A DNA stretch of 64,000 nucleotides from contig PUQB01000169.1 in the NCBI GenBank assembly GCA_003024785.1, forward strand, positions 120,165 through 184,164, read 5' to 3'. The stretch is from Selaginella tamariscina (taxonomy: Eukaryota; Streptophyta; Lycopodiopsida; Selaginellales; Selaginellaceae). A model generated the notes under the pieces. The model had not been told where the DNA came from. It saw only the letters and a list, made by a program, of their open reading frames with translations, and did not search any database. The translations under genes and the position numbers were made by a program. Every line of letters starts with the position of its first letter. The first letter of the stretch is position 1. Shown here piece by piece: positions 49,840 to 62,887 of the stretch.

Positions 49840-52800
49840 GTTTGATAGTGACTGCTTTCATAACTTTCCGATTTCTAGCTACTTTTTTTCCTTGATTCTT
49901 CTCCTTCGTTTTCCTCCTTTTTTCTTTTATAGATCATGGCCGATTTTGAGCAATTTCAACATGAGCACCAAATATTGCTTCATGAGCTGACCACTTTGCA
50001 CCAAGTGGTCACAGATTTACAAGGTTCCACCAACACGGCGCATGCAGCTGCTGATGCATCCTCCAAGGCTGCTGCATAAGCTCTCTCTCAAGCATCCGTG
50101 GTTTCCTCTCCATTGAACACTTCTTCAAAGCCGAAGATTAGCATGCCGGAAAAGTTCAATGACAATTGTGCCAATTTCCAAGGATTTTCTGAATCAGATC
50201 AGGCTTTTGATCCGCATGCAACCACGCCACTACTTAACTGATGCACAAAAGGTTGGCCTTTTGGCATCCCTACTAGTTGGATCTCCACAGGCTTGGGTTG
50301 TCCCTTTGCTGGAGCGTGACGACCCATTAATGGAAGACTTTAAAGGTTTTGTGGCTGCCTTTGAAGCTTGCTTTGGAGATCCCGATAAATACCGTTCTGC
50401 ATGCACGAAGTTATGAAAGTTCACACAAAGATCTCAACCAGCTTCCGTCTATGCATCCAAATTTTAACAACTTTGCATGAACATTCCATGGGACGAGATT
50501 GCATTGATTGAACACTTCCGTTTTGGGTTAAGGGTGACGTGAAGGACCTTTTTCTTACGTTACCGGATGCCCAAACATTAGCGGAGATCATGCAACAGGC
50601 TATTTGCTGCGACAACCACTTGTTCGAGCGTCGTTATGAAAAATCCCATCAACAGTTCCTACAAACCAATCTTGCAGCTCTGGTACATACTCCTGCAACA
50701 CCTTTGGAGTAGTTTCTATGGAGGTTGAAAATACAAGCATGGCTCACTTTCTGCTGTTGAGAAGCAACGTCGCTGCAGTGGGAATCTATGTTTGTATTGT
50801 GGTGAAGCAGGACACAAGGCGATGGAATGTCCTATTAAAGCCAGGAAGTTCAAGACGTGTGAAGTTGAAGCTGAAGTTCAGTCAGAAAACTTCAATGTTC
50901 ACTTTGTCTAGGAGCCACGAAGTTGGACATAGGTGCAGGCTCCATTGGTGCTGCTCATATCATTCCATCACTCAAGTTTTCTGTACACATTCATTTCAAT
51001 AATTGAGAGCTCAAGAAGTTTGCCCTGTTAGACACTGGTGCAAATGCATGCTTCATGAATGACACTTTTGCAACTCAACATGGCATTCCGATGGTGAAGT
51101 TGAAGCGTGCAGTTCCTGTAGAGGTGGTCGATGGTCGTCTGATTGCTTCTGGCGCAGTTACCCATGCTAAAAACCTCTCTCTTGCAATCATGGTGCATTC
51201 AATTGTTCGATTTCCTTCAACTTGATCAAGACTCAGTCGACTCCCATCATTTTGGGCATGCCATGGTTCATTGTTCCAAATCCTTAGATCGACTGGAGGT
51301 CTAGGACGCTCACGTTTTCCTCTTTGCAACCAAGATCAATCTTGTACCTTCCTGTGTGCAGGATACATCTTTAGTGTCTAAGGCAGTACAAGCTACAGGA
51401 TTGACCGTGCCTGTTCCTGTATTAGTGTGAAGACTCCTCCTCGACAAGATTCACCTCATGTCAGTTCCTCAGCACATTCGCAGCTCTCTCCACTCCTGTA
51501 AGTTCGCAGATTCCTTACAGGGTTCTTCCAATCCTGTATTAGTGTCGAAGATTCCTCCTCAACAGGATCTACCTCCTATTAGTTCGTCAGCACACTCACA
51601 AGCTCTCCTCACTCCTGTGCATCCACGGACTTCTGTACATGATTCTTCCAATTCTGTACACTTGCAACATCCACACATGTTTCTCCCAATCCTGCCTCTT
51701 TTTCATTACTCTTCTTCTATTCCACCCCTTAAATCCTTCCTCTTTTTCACTCACAGCTCCCTCCTTCTCCTCTCCGAGTTCCTACCATTACCATGCAGGA
51801 ACTTGCCACTAATCCTGCTCCTTTTCATCTTTTTGCCTTCCAAGTAACTCCTACGTCTCCCTTTTACCTTCCTATATCTGACTCCCATGTTTTTCAATCT
51901 CCTTTTCCTATTCCTTCTTCTTGCCTGCCATCCAAGTATCACTCATTTCAGAACGTTTTTGACAAGCACAAGGTTACAGTTCTTCCTATTCACAGGTCCT
52001 ACAACTGTTCTATCGATCTTGTGGAAAAAGACTCCACCGTTCGAACCGATTTATGCACTGTCACCTACAGAATTGGAGGTTTTTCATCAATACATCGAGG
52101 AAAACTTGGCATCCGGTTTTATTCGTCACTCAAAGTCCCCTGCAGGAGCACCTATCTTCTTTGTCAAGAAGAAAGATGGGAGTTTATGTTTGGTTATGGA
52201 CTACAGAGGTTTGAATAAAGTCACCATTCGGAACCGGTACCCGTTGCCATTGATCTCGGAACTTCTCGATCATCTGCAAGGAGCAAAGGCGTTCATGAAG
52301 ATCGACTTATGAGGAGCTTACAATCTTGTACGGATTCGTTTAGGCAATGAGTGGAAGATTGCCTTTCGTACAAGGTATGGACACTTCAAGTATATGGTGA
52401 TGCCTTTCGGACTTACTAATGCTCCAGCCGTGTTCCAACACATAGTGACGACATCTTTTATGACTTCTTGGACCAGTTTGTGGTAATTTACCTCGATGAC
52501 ATTTTGATTTTCTCCAAGGACCAGGCGGCTCATGACAAGCATGTACGATTAGTCCTACAGAGGCTTCGTGAGCATGGCTGTATGCGAAGTTGGAGAAGTG
52601 TTTCTTCGACAGGGATACTGTGAGTTCTTGGGCTACATCGTCTCTCCTGCTGGCGTTTCCATGGACATGCACAAGGTGAAGACTATCATGGAGTGGGAGA
52701 GGCCCAAGTCTGTATAGACGTACAATGTTTCCTTGGCTTTGCAAACTTCTACAGGCGTTTCATACAGGACTTCTCCAAGCGTGTACTTCCACTCACGGAA

Positions 52801-54846
52801 CTCACCAAGCGCACAGGAGTGTTCTCTTGGTCTGACAAGGTGGAACATGCATTCACAACACTCAAGGACGCCTTCACGAGCTCCGATTTTAGCACATCCT
52901 GATCCTTCTCGTCCTTCTTCGTTGAAGCAGATGCCTCGGATTTTGCAGTAGGATATGTTCTATCACAAGTTGGAGAAGACAAGTTGCTTCATCCTGTAGC
53001 TTTTCACTCTCGTAAGTTCCTTTCGGCAGAGATCAATTACGAGATTCATGACAAGGAACTCAAGGCCATTTGGATTCGTTGAGGAGTGGCGGCATTTCCT
53101 GGAAGGTGCTGCGCATCCTGTACAAGTTCTTACGGATCACAAGAACCTGGAGTATTTTCAAACAGCTCGAGTTTTTAGTCGGCGATAGGCTAGGTGGGCG
53201 GAGTTCCTATCATGTTTTGATTTCGTCATCATCTATAGGCCTGGTTTGCACCGACCCCGGGCGATCCTACATATGACTGTCAAAAGCAAGTGTTGTTGGG
53301 TCCTGATCGATTTTGGCTTGCAACACTACAAGTTCATCAGGCTCCAACAGATTCCACACTCCTACAGGACATCCGTTAGCAGTTGGCTACAGACGATTTG
53401 GCAAAGAATGTGTTTTCACACATTAGTCCTGACATCGCAAGTTCCTCTTCTCCAGTTCCCATACAGACTACAAGTTGTTTGCCATATAGGACGGACTCCT
53501 ATATCTGGAAAGTCTTGTACATTCCTGTTGGTGTTTGCAGGACTCGTGTGGTACAGGATTGTCATGATACCTCGGCTACATGACATTTTGGTGTGGCCAA
53601 GATAGTTGAGTTGGTGACTCGCAACTATTGATGGCATGGGTTGCGAGGTTTTGTGGACAAGTTTGTACGGAGTTGTGACACCTGCAATAGGTCGAAGATG
53701 CCTCGTCATGCGCCCTCTGGTCTTCTTTGTCCTCTTCCTGTTCCTTCTGCTCCTTGGAGATCCATTTTTATGGATTTCCTCACAGATCTTCCTCCTTCTC
53801 GTGGATTTGATGCAGTTCTTGTGATGGTTAACCTTTCACCAAATAGGCTCATTTCCTACAATGTCATAAGACTGTTACATGCCAGACAACCGCTGAGTTA
53901 GTGATCCACAAAGTATTCCAACACCATGGTCTTCCTGAGAGCATTGTTTCTGATCGAGGCCCACAATTCATGTCCAAGTTTTGGCAAGAACTTCTCCGGA
54001 TCTACAGGTTAAAGTGAACCTTTCTTCAAGATACCATCCACAAACTGATGGGCAATTAGAATGCACGATTCAGACCTTGGAGCAATATCTTCGTTACTTT
54101 ATCAGTTACCAACAGAACAACTGGTTGGACCTTCTTCCAATGGCAGAGTTTGCCTATAACAACTCCGTTCACGCATCTATAGGCCAGACACCTTTCTTTC
54201 TTTTACAGGCTACCATCCACGTTTTGACTTTGCTCCTCCTGCTTCTTCTTCTTCCGCTCCTGCAGTACAGATCATTTCCAGCATCTTCGTCAGGTACATG
54301 AGGATCTCCGAGTTCATCTTCAGCAGGCACAGGAACAGTACAAGCGTCATGTTGATGCTCATCGTCAACTGGCACCTGCATACAAGATTGGTGATCTCAT
54401 GTGGCTTCTTCATCGGCATATTCGCACCAACATGCCTTCTTCTAAGTTGGATTTTCAACAATTGGGCCCTTATAGGATTGTGGCTAAGGTCAATCCTGTA
54501 GCTTTCCGACTCAAGTTACCATCTACGGTGAAACTTCATTCTGTGTTTCACACCTCTTTGTTGGAGCCGTATCATTCTTCTTCTCTTCCTGATCGTGCTT
54601 CTTCTCCTCCCCTCCTGTGGTCATTGACAGTGAACATGAGTAAAGTTATAGCCATCCTTGATTCTCGTCTTCATCGCCGCCAACTTCAATACTTGGTGGA
54701 TTGGAAAGGTTATTTGCTTACCGATTGCATTTGGGAACCTGCATCCAACTTACTCCATGCTTCTTCCAAAGTTGCTGCTTTCCATCGGCGTTATCCTGCT
54801 AAACCAGGTCCCAAGACTCGTGGAACTCGTCCTTAGGAAGAGGTGC

Positions 54847-55311
54847 TGTCACAACCTGATACATGATGCAAGGATATAGGATACGGATTACATGATATGC
54901 CTATAGGATATACCTATAGGATATTCTTACAGGATATACCTACAGGATATGCCTGTAGGATATTCCTACAAGATATACCTACAGGATATGCCTATAGGAT
55001 TACTATAGGATATGCCTAAAGGATAAGGGTCATTATTTTAGCTCATAACCAGATTAGACTCATGACCAGATTAGCTTGGAGTTGTGAGTATAAAAGCTCC
55101 GACCTAATTGTTGTATAATCAGTATTATATAACACCAGTCTTTCTACGATCAATCTTGTCTTGTCTTGTTCTTGTCTTATCTTACTCCTTGCCTCCTGCT
55201 CTTGTCTTGTTCCTGGTTCCTAGTTCCTGTCCTATTTCTTGTCTTGCTTCTGAGTCAAGCTTCTTTATTCTCGAAATCCTGTTCACTTCCTTGTTCCTGG
55301 ATTGTGGCTTG
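54847..55311 (+). repeat. 3' LTR of chromovirus (main part)
   Basis: Begins TGTCACAACC after a purine-rich tract and carries the same GGATATRCC repeats and TATAAAAGC box. The last three bases (ACA) lie at 55954-55956, beyond the nested solo LTR. Confidence 0.8.
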
Positions 55312-55948
55312 TGTCAAGCCACGATCCAGGAAACATGAAGAGAACACGATTTCAAGAATAGGAAGGCTTGACTCAGGAGCAAGACCGAGAGCAGGACAGG
55401 AACAAGAACAGGACGGATCCTGGAGCAAAACAGGATCAAGATAGGATCTGGGAGCAAGACAGGAAGGCGCAGGACAGAATCCAGGAACAAGACAGAATCA
55501 GGACAGGATCCGGGAACAAGACAGGATCCAGGAGTAGGACAGGAAATAGGAGCGAGACAGGAGCAGGACAGGAAACAAGACAAGACGAGATTGATCATAA
55601 TAAGACTGGTGTTGATAGTAACTGATTGTACAACAATTAGGTCGGAGCTTTTATGCTCACAACTCCAAGAGCTAATCTAGGCATGAGTGCTAAAAGTGGT
55701 TGCATGCATGCAAAGTGACTGCATGCATGCAGAGGCTAAGATGAGTCCACATGTCCCTTATCCTCTAGGCATATTCTATGGCATATCCTATAGGAATATC
55801 CTACAACCATATCCTGTGTCCGGAATCCTGGTAGGAATATCCTGTAGGAAAGTCTTGCAACCCATATCCTGTATCCGGAATCCTATAGGAAAGTCCTGCA
55901 ACCCATATCCTGTATCCGAAATCCTGTATCCTGTATCGGGTCATGACA
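55312..55948 (-). mobile_element. Inverted solo LTR of the same chromovirus family
   Basis: Reads TGTCAAGCC...GGGTCATGACA, the reverse complement of the family LTR, with a few extra segments including two GCATGCATGCA-bearing units near 55700-55730. It is flanked by the 5-bp duplication GCTTG (55307-55311 and 55949-55953), so it is a separate, later insertion into the end of the 3' LTR. Confidence 0.8.
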
Positions 55949-57531
55949 GCTTGACAGTGAGACTAAGAGGAGATATACAATGTTATACACAAAATCTACA
56001 AAGTAGCAATAGACTTGATTCCAACACATGTAGATATTGATGTTTCTTCTATCAAGGAAGTATGGAGGATCTCCAAAGAGGTCCTTGGCAAAATTAGCTA
56101 CTAATCACTGCTCTAAGTTGCATATAAGAAATATAGAACGTTGGATTTTGGAGATTGAAGATAATGAAATTGATCATGGCTTTCACCAAGATGAATGGAT
56201 AATGCCATTGTGCAAAAGTTTGAAGATGTTAAGCTTAAATCTGGAGGTGGAGGATGCAAATATGAAACATGAGTTCAGATAACTGGGATTTTGGGAGATG
56301 AGAATTATCCCATGTACACTGCAGTTTCATTGGTTGATGGTGGCAATTCATTAGCTATGTATGTTGGACTCCATTCATCAAAACTAGACACAGTATGGAA
56401 TGATATGACAATGTGGTACCATGTACAAAGGCAAGAAACAGTGTTGAAATATGAAAGAGAGGGGAGTGCCAAGTAGGTACATATATAAACTAAGCGTTCT
56501 TGTGCTTTACTGTATTGTGTGAGAGAATAGTCATAGTTGTCTAGAACACTATTATTTATGTTCATTATATATATAAAAACTAGATATAACTTAATATCCA
56601 GCATGGAGTTTAAAGTTCCCACATGGGAAATTTCTAATATTGCAACTAGGTACATGAGGCACATATAATTTGCTTTGACAGATGAGACAACTTTCCTATT
56701 TATAATTTGCAACTATAAATGTATATCATTAGTAAATTTTTATCTTGCAGGTATTTACCAGATGGAAGTATTAGGCACATCACAATGGAGAGCCTTGGGA
56801 GGAGCTGTGAGCATGCTCTTTGTGGCAACCCAATTGTGGTTACAAGCCCAGCTGGAGAGTCTTTGGATGTAGTTGTTGCAAAAACATGTTGATTATCTAC
56901 TGGGGAGACTATAAAGTGCTGTCACAATTTGTTATCTGCTTTATGGAGTGCAAACTTTACAGATATTCAACATGGAAATATTGCTCCAAATCAAGTGATA
57001 CATGTTAAGGTAATCTATTACAGTAGCTGCTATAAATTACAGAACATGCATCAGATATATAATTTATAAAAATGGTGATGTAGATGTTTTCAAAGATATA
57101 TATATATAAACATCGATGTCTTCTAGATGGAAATGGAGATTTCTACTATGTGTTAGTGGGTTGGGGACAGGCAGTGTTGGAAGACAAGGATACTCCAACA
57201 ATTAATTAGATGTATTTTTTAACATATTCTTTACAAGAAGGGAAGTTGTATCCAGCAACAGATGCAGAGAGTTTAGTTTATCTGATGTATTTCTTAATTG
57301 GGGAAAGCATGCCTGAATATAAGACCATGGAGGGTGTAGTTGAGTGGAGGGGCACAAAGAACCTTTCAAAATTTGCTTAGGGAGGTTTCAATGGTTTTGA
57401 AGGCATATGCAAATTATATAAACAATTTGATTGGCACACCATATTCTGCAATTATAATACCTAGCTCCGTATTAAGTAGGGTATTCATAAAGGATAATGC
57501 ATAAAAAAGTTTATTTATTGTGTCCCAGCCT

Positions 57532-57739
57532 TGTTATGACCTGTATAACAAATCAAAGAATATTCTCCATAAAGGTATAAGCTAGAATATTCCTAAAGAG
57601 ATATACCTAGATCTAAGAGAATTAAGGACACATTAATATTGGAACCTTTTGGAGAGTAGCATGTGGAGACTAGAGACAGCTCGGGGGAGGTCGGGTGGTT
57701 TTGTGAGGGTCTCTAATTTGTACGTAGTGGTTCCTAACA
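57532..57739 (+). repeat. 5' LTR of small Ty3 derivative
   Basis: 208 bp, TGTTATGACC...GGTTCCTAACA, close to 61039-61243. Confidence 0.88.
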
Positions 57740-58112
57740 ATTGGTATCGGAGGAAGAGATAATACCACATGTGTGGAGATGCTGGACACTAAAAGGCAAA
57801 TTGTCCAAGGAGAAGCAAGCCCAAGGGCAAAAGTTTCAATAGCAGCAAGGACAAGTAGATGCCTAAGAAGCTTTAGGAGATGGAGCGTGGAGAGGAGCAC
57901 AAAGGAGACTTCTCTAAACCACAAGGTAAATTTCTATTTGTTCTTGCTCAATAGGTAAACTACATGGCACGGGAGGAGCCACACACACGTGCTATTGTGG
58001 TGGAGGGACGACTTGGTGAGCGTCCAGTGCGAGTCCTTGTGGATAGCATGAGTAGCGATAACTTTGTGTCAACAAAGTTAGTGGAGGAGTGCAGCTTGCC
58101 CACGAAGACTGT

Positions 58113-58650
58113 GCCTCAATACGAATTTGAAGGCTAGCTATCACACAGAGCTACAGTGCTTGTGTGGAGGAGTTACAGCTGGAGGTTGGCAAAACCCAGC
58201 TGGTGGAGCTGCGAAGAGCCTCAATACGAGATTGAGGGCTCAGCTATCACACAGAGCTACAGTGCTTGTGTGGAGGAGTTACAGCTGGAGGTTGGCAAAA
58301 CCAGCTGGTGGAGCTGCGCGAAGAGCCTCAATACGAGATTGAGGGCTCAGCTATCACACAGAGCTACAGTGCTTGTGTGGAGGAGTTACAGCTGTAGGTT
58401 GGCAAAACCCAGCTGGTGGAGCTGCACGAAGACTGTGCCTCAATACGAGATTGAGGGCTCAGCTATCACACAGAGCTACATGCTTGTGTGGAGGAGTTAC
58501 AGCTGTAGGTTGGCAAAACCCAGCTGGTGGAGCTGAACGAAGACTGTGCCTCAATACAGATTGAGGGCTTAGTTGTCACACAGAGCTAAATTGCTTGTGT
58601 GGAGGAGTTACAGCTAGAGGTTGGCAAAACCCAGCTGGTGGAGACTTTCT
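58113..58650 (+). repeat. Tandem repeat inside the small Ty3 derivative
   Basis: Five units of about 105-111 bp beginning GCCTCAATACGA (near 58113, 58218, 58327, 58438 and 58548), each with GCTTGTGTGGAGGAGTTACA and CCCAGCTGGTGGAGCTG. Later units are closer to each other than to the first. Confidence 0.88.
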
Positions 58651-61038
58651 TTCTTGCGAAGCTAGTGCGTGTGGATCCTAAGATCTAGTGGAGCACCAAG
58701 CACATGAAGCTTGAGTATAGTGAAGTGAAAGACACTTGGTTTGGAACAAAGCTTGAGTCTCCAAACAAGTTCTTTTACTGTCACCTTGAGCAAAGCTGTT
58801 GTGAGGAGTTTGCTGACGTCTTCCCTCCTGAGCTACCTCATGGCTACCACATGCAAGGTGTGGAGCTGGAATAGGGTACGAAAGCCATTTACCGTAAGCC
58901 ATTCCGACTGAGCCATGCTAAGGAGCAAGAGGTTAAGAGACAAGTGATGGAGCTATTGGAATATGGCTTCATACAACTGAGCAAGTCTCCATTTGGTGCA
59001 CCAGTATTGCTTGTCAGGAAAAAAATGGCACCATGAGGATGTGCATAGACTACAGAGCTCTCAACAAGCAAACAGTGAAGGACAGATGTGTGGATACTAT
59101 CATGGATCATCTCGGTGGAGCCAGAGTGTTCACCAAGATAGTTGGGCATTTCGAGTTCATTGTTATGCCATTCGGCTTAACAAATGCCCCAGTCACATTC
59201 ACTCGTTGATGACTAAGGTGTTTGGTGACTACTTGCACGACTTTGTGGAGATCTTCCTCAACGATATTCTTATTTACAGTAAGAATATGAAGGAGCATGT
59301 GCACATTTGCGAAGAGTTCTTCAGTTGTTGAGGGAGAACAAGCTCTATGCAAAGAAGAGCAAATGTGCATTTGCTCAGTGCAAAGTGGAGTATTTGGGTC
59401 ACATTGTGATGCCAAGTGGAGTGAAGACTGATCCACAGAAGGTGGCAGTGGTGGAGCAATGGCCAGTTCCTAGCAATGCAGAAGAGTTACGGAGTTTCTT
59501 GGGCATGGCTGGTTATTACCGGCGGTATGTCAAGGATTATGCCAAGAAAGCTTCTCCGTTAACTAGGTTGCTGAGGAAGGACGTTCCCTTTGCATGAAGT
59601 GCTTAGAGAAGAGCATTTCCAAGCTTTGAAACAAGCTTTGGTACGTGCACAGTTTTATGTATTGCAGATCCCTCTAAGCCTTATGAGGTATCGTGTGATG
59701 CAAGTGGAGTGGCCATTGGAGTTGTACTTATGCAAGAGGGAAGGCCTATTGCTTATAAGAGTCTACTTGAATCCTGCAGAGCAAAATACTCAACGTATGA
59801 GCAAGAACTACTGGCTATTGTTAATGCATTATGAGTTTGGAGGCACTATCTTTATGGTGCAAGTTTCAAAGTGTTTACAATCACAAGACTTTGGTGTATC
59901 TGTTCAAACAGAAAGAGTTAAACTCTCAGCAAGCTCGCTGGATGGTTAAGCTCATGGAGTTTGGCAAATTTCCTATTGAGCATTGTGGGAAAGGCTAACG
60001 TGGTGGTAGATGCTTTGTCACGCGTTAGGAGAGCCATAGTGGTTAGAGAATTCCAAACACGCTTATGTAATGCATTAACAAGGACGGTCAGTGAGTTTAG
60101 CCAGGTAGTTCAACATGCTAAGCACAGAGTAGGAGCTCAGAGGACAGCTAGAGCCACCATTCTCATTTTAGGATGGAGTTTTGTACTACAATGGCCGTGT
60201 GTATCTTCCTCGTGTGGACCATTTGATCAACCAGGTACTATATTTCCATCATGATCACCCGGAGGCTGGTCATTTTGGGGGGAGGAAAACGTATGAGTTG
60301 ATCAAGAGAAGGTTCTATTGGAGGAATATGAAAGCTAATATCATAGAGTACTGCAGGACTTGTGACAAGTGTCAGCAAGTAAAGGTGCCCAGGAAAAACC
60401 AAGTGGGCTATTAGTACCATTGCCTATTCCAGACAGGCGATGGGGCAGTATCTCTATGGACTTTGTCACCCATTTGCCAAGGACACAGTGGCATTGGAAT
60501 GAGTCCATATTATGCTATGTTTGGACGGCATTCCAAGACAGCTTTTGAGCTGGGTTTAGCAAGTAAGAAAGCTCAAGGCAACATGGATGAGGAAGCTAAA
60601 GATCTGAGTGTTGAGCTTAAAACATTCAGAGTTTGTGCAAGAAGAACTTACAAGTAGCTCAGAGCCGAGCTATCAAGTTTGTTAATGAGCACAAGAAGCT
60701 TCCAAGAGTTCCAGGTGGGAGATTATGTATATCTCTGAGTGGTATTTGCCACACATGTAAGGCACTATTGTGGCCTTACGGAAGGGACACAATGATAAGT
60801 TGTCTCTAGGTACTCAGGTCCTTATGAGATTCTGGAGCGTATCGATAAGGGACATATCGACTACGGTTGCCAGAAGGAGTGAGGGTGCACCCAGTGTTTC
60901 ATGTTAGCCAGTTAAAAGAGTACTCACAAGGAACGAGTCCCGGGTAGATTCTTTGTGGATGTATAAGGCTAATGATACAGGACCAGTTGAGTAAGTTATA
61001 CTGCCCTTGAGGACAAGGACTTGCTAATGGGGGAGGAT

Positions 61039-61243
61039 TGTTACGACCCGTATAACGAATCAAAGAATATTCCCCAAAAGGTATAAGCTAGAATATTCCT
61101 AAAGAGCTATACCTAGATCTAAGAGAATTAAGGGCACCTAATATGGAAGCCTTTTGGAGAGCAGCGTGTGGAGACTAGAGACAGCTCGGGGAGGTTGGGT
61201 GGTTTTGTGAGGGTCTCTAGTTTGTACGTAGTGGTTCCTAACA
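61039..61243 (+). repeat. 3' LTR of small Ty3 derivative
   Basis: 205 bp, TGTTACGACC...GGTTCCTAACA, a few percent different from the 5' LTR. Confidence 0.88.
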
Positions 61244-61295
61244 AGCCTGCAAAGTATCTTTTGATTGGTTGAGGCTTCATAAAATCTCATTCTAA

Positions 61296-61439
61296 ACAGA
61301 TATATTAGGTGCAGTTACCAAACCCTACCAATGTATAAATATAGGTGTTGATAAATATCATTGACTAGACAGATATATTAGGTGCAGTTACCAAACCCTA
61401 CCAATGTATAAATATAGGTGTTGATAAATATCATTGACT
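61296..61439. repeat. 73-bp tandem duplication
   Basis: Two essentially identical copies of ACAGATATATTAGGTGCAGT... at 61296-61368 and 61369-61439, just after the LTR insertion. Confidence 0.92.
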
Positions 61440-61786
61440 CGTAGGGGTAAACAATTAACAAAGGCTAAAAAAACTCCATGACACTAGTGTTTTCAACGTA
61501 ATTTGATTTTGTCTTGAAATCTCATGGGTTTATACATAATATGATATAATATTGAATTTATAACTATTAAGACATGTTTACGTTGTAAATTATAAGATTT
61601 CAAAAATATATATTTATTTTTAAGTCTTATATTCTAAATTCACAAAACACAACTTAAAGTTTTCTTAGAAGTACTAATATGTAAAGAAAAATATTATTGA
61701 AAAATCTGTGTTCCCACCTTATGCCAAAGACATCAATGATTATATTATATGACAAGTTATATTTAGAATATATTTAAAGTGAATAA

Positions 61787-62098
61787 GGCCCACTTTTCAC
61801 TAACGGGTAGTTATATGGCCTTTGGTAAATTAAAACAATGCCATATAATTAATTATTACAATTGTGTTTTTCTACTACAATGGTTAATTGAATTAAATTT
61901 TTTTTTACTAATGCATAATTTTTATTTAACTTGTTACTAAACATGGTTTTTACGAATGTATATTACACTAATGTATATAATAATGTGACCTACTCAATAT
62001 GTTTAATTAAAAAGATATATAAATTTCTAATTCTTTAGTCACTCTATTGTTATTTTCTTATATGAAATGGTTAGTTATAATTTATTAGTGTCTCTTTA

Positions 62099-62133
<35 letters not shown>

Positions 62134-62887
62134 CACACAAATATGTGAATGTGTAGAGAGAGAGAAATCTTTTAATTATTACATATTCTACATGTGATTA
62201 TATATATAATAGATATATACATATATAATTATATAGTTGTGTACACACATATATATATGTTTATTTATACAAAAGAATTATTTTTTAAAATTATTTATTA
62301 ATTATACTTATAAGGAGATCTTTTCTCTCTAACTCTTTCTTTATCTCTTTATATATATATATATATATAAATTTCTATACACATACATATTAAAGTAATG
62401 TTATACATGTATATGTATATAAAATTATAAATATAACATTGTGCATGTTTTTATTAATCTCTTACAAAACTCATGTCATTTTTTAAAGTACATGTTATGC
62501 ATATCATTTTTTAAAGTACATGTTATGCATAAAGATAGACACACGTATTTATGTGTCTATGTTATATACGAGAAACACTCAAAAGACTATGCATATTATC
62601 CACATTAATGCGTTTGCTAATGTTTTTTTTTACTATGCTATGCGTTTCTTCACCTGTATCTGCTTTTTATTAGAAACTAAAATTATAAAACTTAATTAAT
62701 TAATCTTAATACACGTGTTATTGAATTATGCCCAATAGCCATGGCAAAATTGCCCAGTTATTTGGCTACCACCGAAAAAGTCATTTAAGTGCCACATAGA
62801 TTATAAATAATAAATAATCAGCAAGTGGAAAACAAACCCATGGTAGAATAAATAATTTTTTTTGTTGGTTGAGGTGGAAAGTGGGCT
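61787..62887. mobile_element. Probable non-autonomous TIR element
   Basis: GCCCACTTTTCAC at 61788-61800 faces its inverse GTGGAAAGTGGGC at 62874-62886. The 1.1 kb between them is absent from the corresponding place in the left arm (near 44700-44740). It contains (TA)n runs and no ORF. The target duplication is unclear. Confidence 0.4.

Larger units (their letters stand above)
49336..55956 (+). mobile_element. Ty3-type chromodomain retrotransposon
   Basis: 5' LTR 49336-49839; 3' LTR from 54847, ending at 55956 because a solo LTR was inserted 3 bp before its end. Target duplication GTGAG (49331-49335 and 55957-55961) lies inside the kinase-like gene. Parts in order: gag from about 49937 with a zinc knuckle near 50790-50840; protease near 51020; reverse transcriptase about 52050-52700; RNase H about 52900-53150; integrase about 53600-54200; a chromodomain-like end (LQYLVDWKGYLLTDCIWEP, near 54680-54750), which places it among the chromoviruses. 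It is broken, with more than ten interruptions. Confidence 0.85.
49009..57480 (+). pseudogene. Atypical kinase-like gene, right-arm copy, interrupted by a retrotransposon
   Basis: The 5' part 49009-49335 matches left-arm 47120-46760 (inverted). The gene is then interrupted by the 49336-55956 element and resumes at 55957. Recognisable segments: 56037-56475 (HIRNIERWILEIEDNEIDHG; GDENYPMYTAVSLVDGGNS; LDTVWNDMTMWYHVQRQE), 56750-57005 (MESLGRSCEHALCGN, VVTSPAGESLDVVVAKT, IQHGNIAPNQVIHVK) and 57125-57400 (GWGQAVLEDKD, DAESLVYLMYFLIGESMPEYKTMEG). The last part looks like a kinase C-lobe. Introns separate most segments and the left copy has the same arrangement. The insertion and at least two internal stops make it a pseudogene. 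Confidence 0.6.
57532..61243 (+). mobile_element. Small Ty3-type retrotransposon derivative
   Basis: LTRs at 57532-57739 and 61039-61243, TGTTA...TAACA. Target duplication AGCCT (57527-57531 and 61244-61248). TTGGTATC next to the 5' LTR fits an initiator-Met tRNA primer site, and GGGGGAGG before the 3' LTR is the purine tract. Parts: protease-like segment near 57980-58100; an internal tandem-repeat block; reverse transcriptase about 58790-59600; RNase H about 59600-60020; integrase zinc-binding and partial core about 60180-60500. No gag region is recognisable. It is broken, with more than ten interruptions, and much of gag and integrase is absent. Confidence 0.8.

Noticed and set aside
55166-55625. 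Cys/Leu-rich and Gln/Asp-rich ORFs in the chromovirus LTR region
   Set aside because: They arise from short CTTGTC/CAGGA repeats within LTR sequence on opposite strands.
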